64,000 nucleotides of DNA from Blepharisma stoltei (taxonomy: Eukaryota > Ciliophora > Heterotrichea > Heterotrichida > Blepharismidae), in contig CAJZBQ010000001.1 in NCBI GenBank assembly GCA_914767885.1, positions 372,001-436,000 of the forward strand, in the 5' to 3' direction. Below, piece by piece: positions 47,330 to 57,063 of this stretch. Position 1 is the stretch's first letter. Every line of letters begins with the position of its first letter. A model generated the notes under the pieces. It saw only the letters and a list, made by a program, of their open reading frames with translations. It was not told the origin of the DNA and ran no database searches. The translations under genes were made by a program, and so were the position numbers.

Positions 47330-47987
47330 TTCGGCTTGGAATTTAATCGATAATAAAACTCATTTTAAGTTTCCGAATTCATTGCATAAATATAGATACT
47401 TACTTCTAGAAGAACTTCATTTATTTGCTAACTCCTCTCTCTCTGTGAGAGAACAAAAAATTTTGTTCATTCACGGAGAGGGGTGAATTTTTTTTTAAAA
47501 ATTTATATATAATTTTTACAGTAAATTTTTTTTTCAATAATCCCAATTTGCAAAAATTGGAAAGCAAATATTAATTTAATTTGTTAAATTTAAATTTAAT
47601 TAAAATGCAATTTGTTTAAAATAAAAAAAGAATTAGCTGGAGTTTTCATTATACTAATTATCAGTTATAAAGGTCGCCCGATGATGGCACTCAATGCGCC
47701 ATCATCCGGCAACCTCTATATATATCAAAGCTTCTATATTATAAAATTTTTTGTTCGCTTAAGGAGGGTGGGTTTTGGATAGCGATGTTTCTAATGGTTT
47801 TGTTGTCTTACGGAGGGAGGAGTAGGTTAGAGTTTGTATATCAGACAAAATATTTAATTTATAAAAATATTGTATAAAGATTATGAATTAAAAATATTAT
47901 TATATAATTAATTATAAGTATTTTAATTTATGAGCTGCTTATAATATTAGGTCAAGTAGAATAATTGCTACGCATAGAAAAAAATGC
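47330..47987. other. Intergenic occupied by a MITE
   Basis: MITE copy 4 (47432-47822) fills most of it; the rest is AT-rich. Confidence 0.6.
47432..47822. mobile_element. CTCCGTGAG-type MITE, copy 4, with nested hairpin
   Basis: 391 bp. Left TAA (47429-47431); right TAG (47823-47825). Ends diverged (CTCCTCTCTCTC). A ~50-bp hairpin (about 47666-47716; GGTCGCCCGATGATGGC arms) sits at a TA in its core and is absent from other copies. Confidence 0.8.
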
Positions 47988-49497
47988 TTAAGTCATTGAC
48001 ATTAAATATGAGTCTTTTCCCTTTATTTTCATGAGCGAAATTTTCCTTCGCTGTGATATTGGGCTTTTCGTTTTATTGTGCTCAAATTCACCTCTCATTG
48101 TTTGCAGCTTATCAATTGGGGAAAGCGACCTATCTCTATCAATTTGAAGAATCCTCCTCTTTACTGAAGCATCTGCACAGTTATAAAATCTCATCCCTTT
48201 TTTCATGTTTGAATTCGGCTTATTTTGAGTCTCAAAACAGCGATTTAAATTGTTTTCTTCACTTTTTTTCTTTTCCAATATGTCTGCAGAGAGTTTTTCA
48301 CCATAAAGAGTTTTTTTAATCTTCCTGATGACTTCTTGGGCAGAGAATTTATTATTCCTAACTCCCCCCCCTCCTTGAGTGAACAAAAAAATTTTGTTCA
48401 CTCACTGAGGGGGGGTTAATTTTTTTTTTTAAAAAAAAAATTATATATAAATTTTATAAAAAATATTTTTTTTTTTTCGAAATTAAAAAAAATCTAATTC
48501 GCAAAAATTGGAAAGCAAATATTAATTTAATTTATAAAATTTATGTTTTAAAAAGCAATTCGTTCAAAATTAAACAGAATTAGCTCTAGATTTCATTATA
48601 ATAATTATCATTTATATATCAAAAATTTTTTTCCATAAAAATTTTTTCTATTAAAAAAATTTTTGTTCACTCACGGAGGGGAAAAAAATAGGGATTTTTC
48701 TAATGGTTTTGTTCACTCACGGAGGGGGGAGTAAGTTCTAGTATAGAAATAAAATAAAAATTGGACTTCAAGATCACTCCCTATGGAGTAAGTCTGACCC
48801 ATCCTGATGAAGCTGAAATCAGGGCCTCTGTCCCTTTTGAAGCGAACCTTCATGTCTTCGGAAAGCCTCGCTAAAAAGGAAAATTTTGTTTCCCCCCCGA
48901 AGATTTTTCTGTCCCTGGCAAATGGGCTAGACAGGTTTTGCCTAGCACATGGTCTCCCTTTGTCGAGACTATTGGGGCACTCTACAAATGGCAGTCTTCC
49001 ATCATCCTTATTTGAACTCAAGGTTAATGGACGCTGTTATTCTTGACCCGAGATGAGGCAAAGGCTAATGGGCTTGCCCACTTATGGTAAATTTAACCAT
49101 TTAACTTAACTTAAGTACTAGCGGAGGTGGTTTATTTGGTTTTGTGATTCTTCTAATTCTGCTAGGTGTTTCTCGTTCAAAGTTTATCGAAGCCCTAACT
49201 TCAAGATTGGCATCCTAGCTGGTTAACAAAGTGTCCGAGGTAGCCACATCTTTGGGCGGCTCTGAGGAAAATGGCGCGAAATTCTCTCCAGAGATTTTTT
49301 GGGGGTAACTGTGGACCAGCAGCCTGGCAGTGGATGTTAAGCGTGCTATAGATTATTAAGATAAGATAAGTTTCTTCTTCAAGGAAATGTGGTAAGCAAG
49401 TTGGCTGAGGGGTTGTTGAAACTATTGATTCTCTTGCAGTGAATTGGGCTTGAAGTTGAATAAAGTGCGGGATTTCTGGAGTTGTAGACCTACGCAT
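47988..49497 (-). CDS. Hypothetical basic protein with three inserts
   Basis: 192 aa after removing retroposons 49206-49376 and 48742-49111 (each with one repeat) and MITE 48362-48731 (with one TAA). All three joins keep frame: LPHFLEVRASINFERE, KPPPLELRNNKFSAQEV. Start MRRSTTPEIP at 49497. Basic, Lys/Arg/Ser-rich, no recognised domain; ends YLMSMT. Inserts (931 bp) outweigh the 579 coding bases. A single frame surviving three inserts argues the gene is functional after their removal. Confidence 0.68.
48362..48731. mobile_element. CTCCGTGAG MITE, copy 5 (in 47988-49497 exon)
   Basis: 370 bp with TAA duplication at 48359-48361 and 48732-48734. The right duplication overlaps the flanking repeat of the adjacent retroposon. 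Confidence 0.9.
48742..49111 (+). mobile_element. 370-bp retroposon (in 47988-49497 exon)
   Basis: Near-identical 10-bp flanks TAAGTTCTAG (48732-48741) and TAAGTACTAG (49112-49121). Tail of TTAACTTAA units. GC-rich body. Confidence 0.78.
49206..49376 (+). mobile_element. 171-bp retroposon fragment (in 47988-49497 exon)
   Basis: 7-bp repeats CTTCAAG at 49199-49205 and 49377-49383, no TA. Tail AAGATAAGATAAG. Removal restores PHFLEVRAS. Confidence 0.7.
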
Positions 49498-49588
49498 TGT
49501 TATACTACTTTTATTGAATAGCGGATCAATTTTAGTAAGACTAAGCACTAATTTGCAAAAATAAATTCCAATGTTTGCTTATCAAATA

Positions 49589-52097
49589 TTAAAACGTTAA
49601 TAAAAGCAATAATAGCTTTGAGGGCCTTTCCTTGACTAGATTAGCTTGAGAAACTCTTTGCAATAAATGCATCTTTGTGGCTGGAACAAAATCGTTTTTA
49701 GACTCAACATTATTTAAATCTTTGAGCCGTTTTTTTCAGCCACCAACTCCATTAGAGTGGATCTTCTTTACTTCTTTATTTAATAAATTCACAAGATGAT
49801 CAAGAGTCTCAGAGTCAATTTGGTTTTTCCCTAATGGTTTATAATTCATCTTATTTTTATCAAAAGGCTGGGTTGATGATTTATCTCTATTGTTTTCAGT
49901 ATCAGAAAGTAAGCTCTCCGCATATATACTTGAGGACGATATACTATCAGAACTATGGCTTTGACTTCCAATTGAATTATTTTTGCAAGGCTTTTGAAGA
50001 CTCTCATCTTCATTTATACATTGCAGGTCCCAACTTGAATTATAGGAGTGATAGCCAGCTACATTTATCCCTTCAGAATGCTTTATTTTGTTTTCTATTC
50101 CATCAAAATTAAACTTCTTAATCGTGAGAATTTTTAATTTTTTTTCTCAGGCCTTAGCGTCAATCCCTTTCTTTTTTATGAATTTTTTCATGCTTATTAC
50201 AAGTTGTGTCCTGGTATTGCTCAATTCAACTACTAAAGAGTGTATTTGAATTTTCTTTAAAATTGAAGCTTTCATGTGAAAAAGTGCATATAAAATATTG
50301 TTATGCATTCTTCCATGGAGAGTCTGTGAAACTATAGTGCTAGTCCTTCTTAATATGCTAAATCTGTGAAGATTATCATCATTAAGGCTATCACTATCTC
50401 TAAGTTGATTTAACTTTGAATCTTTTATAATTCCTTTTATGACTTGAGTATTTTCATTCTGTTCGGATAAAATTCTCATTAAATCAGAGATTTTACTTGC
50501 GTTATTATATATTAATTTCAGTTTATCAAGAATGGTTCTTTTTCCAATAACTTAACTTAACTTATATATTTGGTGTTTAAGATGCCAGAGCCACTCCATT
50601 TTAATAAGGATCATGCCCAGCTAGTGAAGTCACAGATATCCTGCCATTTAAAATGGCAAACCATGTGGATAGCCTTCCTTGACATTTCTGTCCCCAGCTA
50701 AAGCCCCACTTCTCACCGGCGCGTGCCGTCACTTTTGCCATACTCAACTACTATGGGCGTTCTTGCTAAGGGTCACTTTTCCCAGGGGTACTGAGTGGTA
50801 AAAAATACAGGCTTCTTGAATGCACTGAGGCTTCTCTAGCCCTATACGACAAAAGTTAAACAAAAATTGCTATGCCATGTAAAACCAAACCCATAAATAA
50901 AATTCCATTAGGGAGAGAAATTAGCAAAGCTAATTTCTCTCTCAAGCTGAGTTCCATTTTATTTATTCTTTTCCCAATAGCATAAGAGAGCAGATCCTTT
51001 ACTGGAATTAATGACATCTGAGAGATTCCAAATTGATTGCCAAAATTCTGAATATAAGAATTAAGCTTTGAAAGCTCTTCAGAGAACCTATTATAGTTTT
51101 CGGTTAATTCTGCAAGAAATGATGAATATTTGTCTTCATCATATATTTTATCTTTCATATAAGGATGAATATAACCCAGGAGCGATTTTTGATCGCCCTG
51201 GGCTAGAATAAAGCTCAGAAACTCCCCGAGTTGGTTTGTCAACTTGAGTTGAAAAACCAACTCGGGGAGTTTCTGAGCCTTATCCTAGCCCAGGGCGATC
51301 AAAAATCACTCCTGGGCTATATTACCTTTGTGGCTATATGCCTCATGCTTCAAATAAGTTTGCTCATTTATAGTTTTTATGTGCTTTTCTGTATTTTCTA
51401 ATATTATTTTTAAATAAAGCAGCACTTTTTGCATATTATTTGCATTCGCTAAAATCTGAGCATTATAATTAAAGACTTCAGCTATTAAATTGGGATTCTT
51501 TTTATATATTTTAGCTTCTGTCATTTGAAGATTCAAGTGTATTTGTCCTAATTGCTGTGGCACTTTGCATTCATGTGAATTTATCGAATGAGAAAAAGTT
51601 ATTTTAGGGATTTTTTTCGAATAGCAGTTTTCTTCAGCCGATATGTCTTCTTTTCAATTAAAATTATCAAAATTAACTCTTGTTTCTGAAATCATATCCT
51701 TGACAGCACCAATTAAATTAGCAGATTCTTCTGATATAAAATCGTTGAGAAAAAAATAAATCTGGCTAATTTCAGTTTGACAATTCTTTATGTGTTTTAA
51801 AGATTTTTCTATTTGATTATCTATTTCTCTTGTGAGAACAGAAAATATATCAAGTATTTTAGAAGTTTTTACTTCGCAATGGTCAACTTTTGCAAGTGTT
51901 GCTTTAGATTGATTAATTATATCTTGACTATCTGTACAAAATGCTATATCGTTTTCAGCTAGAGATACCAAGAATGTAAGTTCTTCAGCAAAATGCTGGA
52001 TTTGGAGTAGAAAATCTTCGAATTCAAATGATAAGTAATTCAGTATTTTAGCAAAGCTTGGGCATACTTCTGGGTTTTGAGGGTCGTCTTGTGACAT
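49589..52097 (-). CDS. Coiled-coil protein with a central membrane segment
   Basis: 682 aa after removal of a 150-bp hairpin IES (51170-51319) and a 310-bp SINE-like insert (50549-50858). ATG at 52097. The long N-terminal half is helical (QIEKSLKHIKNCQTEIS, ENTEKHIKTINEQ). One hydrophobic stretch, GILFMGLVLHGIAIFVIG, spans the SINE join and looks transmembrane. The C-terminus is Ser/Asn-rich. TGA Trp at several places. No family recognised. Confidence 0.7.
50549..50858 (-). mobile_element. SINE-like insert (same family as 541-940)
   Basis: Minus-strand orientation, tail of AAGTTAAG units at the 50552 side. Shares blocks with 541-940 (CCACTCAG, GTGACCCTTA). Flanking repeat is short (GTT); removal of 310 bp reads GIAIFVIGKRTILDKLK. 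Confidence 0.68.
51170..51319. mobile_element. 150-bp almost fully palindromic IES
   Basis: TA at 51170-51171 and 51320-51321. Arms of ~70 bp (TAACCCAGGAGCGATTTTTG and inverse) separated by a short loop. Removal reads SHKGNIHPYMKDK. Confidence 0.95.
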
Positions 52098-52321
52098 ATT
52101 ATAATTCAAATTATAAAGTAGATTTAAGTTATTTAAGGTCTAGTTAGCGTTAACATCAAGATATATATCATATGTTGCATATTTATTAAAGCTAATAGTC
52201 TTATAAAAGTTATTGATTGATTTTGTTAACTTACTTTAGCAGATAATTAACACTTAAGCGAAACAGGCACTGAGCGTAAGAGATTTATCCTTAAATTGTT
52301 TAAATTTTAAATACTCCTTAT

Positions 52322-54024
52322 TTAAGCATTCAAGATCTTATCGGTAAGATATTGCTTAAACTCTTCTAAACTGATGACTCCATTCCCATCCTTATCAGCT
52401 TCTGAAAGAAACTTGCTCCATTCTGAATCTTCAATTCCAGGTATACAATCTCTAAGTTCACTAAGTGAGAGCTGCCCATCTCCTCCTTCATCATATAATT
52501 TGAAAGCTCTCTGAAGTTCTTCTTTCTGAATGACTTTATTCCAAGTTGTTGCAGCAGTCAAAAATTCAGTATAATCAATAAAGCCGCTGCCATCGCTATC
52601 ACAGTTCTTCATAATTTCCATCACATCTAGCTGAGAGCCTAGCCCAAGGATCGCAGAGCCATCAGAAATTTCTTTAATGCTTAATCTCCCATCTCCATTT
52701 TTGTCTAATTGCTTGAAAAGGTTGACTAAATCTGACTCTTCAGAAGGAGTTGATACTTGTGCAGTAATAAAAGTAAGAATTGATTTTTCCAGTTTGGATT
52801 GAGACTATATAAGACTTACTCTAAACTTGTTTAGCTGTTCGAATGCTTGAGTATTGATTGGATTGTCTTCAATTTCTCCACTGATATGCTGCTTTATCCA
52901 TCTATGATTCAAAACATCACTAGCACTAAATCTTGAAGCTGAGTCCACACAAATCATTTTCCGGATCAAATCTTTGGCATCTTCAGAAATACTTGGCCAT
53001 ATTCCTTTTGTCATCTCAGGCTGCCCAGCTCTTATTTTTTTTAACACTTCAACTTCGGTGTTTCCTATAAATGGTGGTCGTCCGGCTGAATAAAAATTAC
53101 ATAGCATTAAGTATAAAATGACTCCTGAGCTTCATATGTCACATTTTTCATCATAAGTCCCTGAAAAAACTTCAGGAGCCATATAATAAAGGGTCCCTAT
53201 AGCTGTTGTGAGCTTTGATCCAGGTGCTAGTTTTTGGGAAATTCCAAAATCAATAACTTTTAATGGGGCATTTGGGTTGTTTGGGGTGCAGGTCCAATGA
53301 CATTGCCTTTTTGATAATGTCCATTTCACCGAAGTATTTTTGGCCAAAAATTGCTTGAAACTTTTTGACAGTGAGACATTTGACTGAATAAAAACGTTTA
53401 TTTTCAACCAAATGCATTTCGATGAAATGACACTGTCAAAAAAATCCACTGTCATTTGACATGGAGCCGGGTTGTTGTGTTCAGAAGTAGAAGGTTTTCT
53501 GGCTTTAAATCTCTATGGACAATATTCTTTTGATGGCAGTAGTTAATTGCTGTAACGATATCATGAATATACTTCGCAGCTATTTTTTCACTAAATCTCA
53601 TGTCTTTTAACACCTTATCAAAGAGTTCGCCACCAGTCAGGAGCTCTGAAACAATATAGTAGCATAAATCTGACTCAATTACTTCGAAAAGTTTCAAAAT
53701 ATTGGGATGGTCCTAATTATTTTTTACCATCTCTTTAAGGAGCTCTACTTCCAAAAGCATTTGCTTTTCAGAGCTAGGGCCTAGTTTGGACTTTGGTATT
53801 TCTTTAATTGCGCGTTCAAGACCAGTTCTCTTGTCGATTACTTTGAAAACCGTTCCGAATCCTCCACTTCCAATGGTTTTCAAAATTTCGAAATGGTCTC
53901 TAACCAAACCTTTAGTAGTTCTGACGAAATTTCCTTTACTAATGTTTGAGGAGTCAGCTCGAAGTCTCCCTTGATTACCTTTGCTTACTGGTGGATCCAC
54001 AGGCTGAGAATTACAGCAACCCAT
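52322..54024 (-). CDS. Calcium-dependent protein kinase (CDPK) 2
   Basis: Three 15-nt introns (53713-53727, 53086-53100, 52805-52819) and one TIR insert near 53275-53475. MGCCNSQP start, GSGGFGTVF, RAIKEI, HRDLKPEN, VIDFGIS, APEVFSGTY, DIWSSGVILYLML-SGRPPF across intron 2, and four EF-hands (DKNGDGRLS, DSDGSGFIDY, DEGGDGQLS, DKDGNGVIS). The third hand has Glu-Gly-Gly, which may weaken Ca2+ binding. Removing 200 bp at the insert gives 485 aa, the same length as CDPK1, reading LLLLNNPNAPLKVIDFG. Confidence 0.9.
53282..53468. mobile_element. TIR insert in CDPK2 kinase domain
   Basis: 8-bp GGGTTGTT on both sides (53274-53281, 53469-53476) and imperfect inverted arms (TGTCATTTCATCGAAATGCA versus its counterpart near 53315-53345). 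Using the 8-bp repeat leaves a frameshift; using the shorter repeat TGTT (200 bp removed) restores frame. Confidence 0.65.
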
Positions 54025-54370
54025 TAATATGATTTATAAGTGTTTTATTAGTAATGAAAATTACACAAAAAAAACCGGAATTTTGATTAATCTAAAATTC
54101 ATAAAAAACTGAAGATAAATATTAAAATAGACAACCCAAATATTTTTTTGGAAGCAGCTTTCTTATAAAAATCATTATATTTGAAAACAAAAAAACTCTT
54201 TGCTGGTATAGCAAGCTTAAATAAACCCCTTCATATAATTTTTTTTATAAAAAAATCATTAATCAAGTTTAATATTTGTAAGCTTTTCTGGAAGGAAAAT
54301 ATTATAGCTATCATATATAAAATTTTTAGGTAAAAATTTTATAGAGAAGAAATCTTTATTATAAAAGAAT
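54025..54370. other. Divergent promoter region
   Basis: 346 bp of AT-rich DNA between CDPK2 and the 54371 gene. Nothing else seen. Confidence 0.5.
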
Positions 54371-56686
54371 ATGGCAACTAAGTGTCAATGGTTTAATTGC
54401 AGTAATGATGCTGAAGGCTTCTGTAGGTGCATACCAGAAGCGTTTAATTTATGCAAGTTTCATGTTCCAGATCATTTAGAGCAAGTTGGTTTCAATCATA
54501 AGTACGAATCAATGTACATGAGAATTGATCCTCAAAGCATCGCAGAATTGAGAGAGGTAATGAGATGTGCCAAAGAAAAGATTGACAAGGAATACACCAA
54601 TGTGTTAAGAGCCGTTCAAGGCATCATGAAATCGCTCAACGAAAAAGTGGAGCTAGAGCTAAAAAGGGTGATGATTATTCAACAAAACTATTTGGCTGCT
54701 TTGGAGACCGTAGTCACATATAGGATTTGCCCTAGGATGGCGCTATATGGCGCCATCCTAGGGCAAGCGAAAATTGGCTCCACACGGGAACCGTATTCCA
54801 CGTGTGGAGCCATTTTTCCACGTGTGGAATCCACATTTTTCCCACGTGGAACACAATTCCCGTGTGGAGCCGTGTCTCCAATTGCCCGAGGATGGCGCAA
54901 TATAGCGCCATCCTCGGGCAATTTCTATACATAAAAAGGAGTGGTGAATCAACTCAACCTCCTAGCACGTGCAATGGGGAGGCCGAGAAACCATATGGAA
55001 GAGAGCTTTGGCGTTCGGTATGTATGTCCAGCCTGGTTTTACTTGGTTTGGTATAGAGCAATGTCCTGGTGGCGCATCGCAAGCTCACATCCAGGTCAAG
55101 ATTTTACCTCAGAGGAAGATGGAGTTGGAATCAGTGTCCTAACAAAAGCAGTAAGATTCTTCCTGGTCTATCGGGAACTTTCCCAGCGCGATATCAGGCG
55201 TTGCGTCCTGGACTACGAATTTTCAGCTTGGCTGAGAGGTGACCAGAAATTTTGTTTTTCGAAATTCCAGAAGCAATATCCGCTGGCGTACGGCACGGTG
55301 AGCTAAGCTTTCCGACTGCCAGGAAGCATGCACAAGCCCATGTCTGGCAGGATCAAGACTTTGAAGGTCGTGGGATGATTGCCGGCGAGACGAGTGGAAC
55401 GCTATGGAAGGGAATAAGGATCCTCGGATCTCAACAAGGAGCTTTTCTATAATCTAACTAAGTTAAGTAGAGACCGTAGTCACACAAGAGAGAGTGAAGA
55501 AAAATACCGATGTCCCTGTATTTCAAGAAATTTTAACTAATTTTCAGAGGTTCAAGGAAATGACTAAAGAATCAAATTGGTTTACTATCACTTTGAAAGT
55601 AAATGAGGTGCATGGTCAAGCATAGGTCGTAACCCTACACCCCCACGCCCTAAAAGTGGTACCCCCACCCCCCTAAAAAATGGCACCCCCTCTAAAAAAT
55701 GGCACCCCCCCTTAATATAGCATAAATATATGACAAATGCCAATTTAGAGCAGACGTAATAAATAAATTATTATTTTTAATATTCAAAATTACTGATTTA
55801 TACAATATCCACATAGCGTAGCACAATCGATTAAGGAGTAGATGGAATGAGGTGAGAATTTCCTATAACTACTAAGCACACCACATATGAAAAAATTTGT
55901 TAACAAGCATAATAATGATCTTTGGTATTAATTAGCAATATATACTGCATATATTTATGAACTTTGTAAAACAATGGCTAAAAGTCGAATTAGAGATCCA
56001 AAAGTAAAACTGACAATAGCAAATACTATTTTTATTACCACTATTGAATCCTGTTGCCAATTCAGTCCTGCAATCCTTGTACAATGGATCAGATTAGCTT
56101 TAATTTAAGAATCAATAAATTTAATGCAAGTTATAGTATTGTGCTTGGCTAATTTAATAATTAATGCTATTATCTATATCTTTGGCATTATATTTATAAA
56201 TGTAAAAAACAAATTTAATATATTTTTTAATTAATTGCTAATTAATTTAAATTTATTAATTAATCATAAATATACAGTAATTTGTGGACTTAATTTATCA
56301 ATATAGTGTTTTAATTGGGTTATATTTAATTTATTCTGCTTGTTTCCTATCAATTACTTCTACAGAATAAACCGGAGAGGGGGGGGTGGGGTTGCCATCT
56401 GTGAAAGGGGGGCGGGGTGGGGTTCCCTTATTGGGAGGGTGTCTGGTTGCTACCTATGCTTGACCAGGTGCAAGCAGCGATAGATAATTTTATAAAGCTT
56501 AAAATCACGAGGCCAGATCTTTATAAGATTGCTGGAGCGGTTGAAGGACTTGGTCAAGTGCCCATAGAGAACGCTAGGGAAGAAAGAAAAGAAAGGATAG
56601 GGAATCCAATGGACCTAGAAGCTGGAGGACCAGACTCAGATTCAATTCACTCAGACGAAATGGAGGATTTCGATCCAAACTTTTAA
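54371..56686 (+). CDS. Cys-rich (B-box-like) coiled-coil protein with two large inserts
   Basis: 229 aa after removing 751 bp plus one 15-bp repeat (54719-55484) and 854 bp plus one 6-bp repeat (55613-56472). The N-terminus MATKCQWFNCSNDAEGFC... then CKFHVPDH has Cys/His spacing like a small zinc-binding B-box. A helical region follows (ELREVMRCAKEKIDKEYTNV). The first join reads ETVVTQERVKKNTDV, the second LKVNEVQAAIDNFIKLK. The C-terminus is acidic (HSDEMEDFDPNF). Family not identified. Confidence 0.75.
54719..54927. mobile_element. 209-bp TA-bounded element of nested palindromes
   Basis: TA at 54719-54720 and 54928-54929. Each end is itself a ~40-bp hairpin (CCCTAGGATGGCGC / GGCGCCATCCTAGGG; right copy with CGAGG), and the two ends are inverse to each other. 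The interior has further CCACGTGTGGA-type palindromes. Confidence 0.85.
54719..55469 (+). mobile_element. 751-bp retroposon with a nested TIR IES
   Basis: 15-bp repeats GAGACCGTAGTCACA at 54704-54718 and 55470-55484. Tail with AAGTTAAG. Its first 209 bp are a separate TA-bounded inverted-repeat element. It contains an open frame of 121 codons (54941-55306) without recognised domain. Confidence 0.85.
55613..56466. mobile_element. G/C-ended TIR element, copy 3 (in 54371 gene)
   Basis: 854 bp, same family as 7992 and 10106. 6-bp duplication GGTGCA at 55607-55612 and 56467-56472. The C/G-run blocks are shorter than in the other copies. Confidence 0.92.
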
Positions 56687-57063
56687 TATTCATGAGTAAG
56701 CATCCTTTCTGCAGATATTATTTCCATTTATCCGAATTCTATAATTATAATGACTAAGTTTTCTTTGCTTTCGAGAAAAGTGTGCATATAAGAATGCTAG
56801 AAAAAGGTGCTCTGATTTCAATCATTCTTAAAGCTTTATCTTTTTTTATTACAAATTTCAGCATGCAATAGCTTTCTTAATTATAAGTTTAATTTTACTA
56901 GCTCTTACTAAAGAGATATATTTAAAATACGAAAAAAGCAATAAAAAGAATTTTAATTTCTCTTCCCCAAGTTTATAGGCCTAAATTCTAATTTTTCTCA
57001 GCAGCGTATCTGCGTATCCTAAGTGTATATCGATATTTTTGAAAGTGAAAGCTGAAGGTTATA
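56687..57063. other. Intergenic, no gene seen
   Basis: 377 bp, AT-rich. No repeat or ORF supported. Confidence 0.55.

Noticed and set aside
54688-54952. Minus-strand ORFs in the 54.7-kb palindromes
   Set aside because: They are translations of the inverted-repeat IES and shift between arms.
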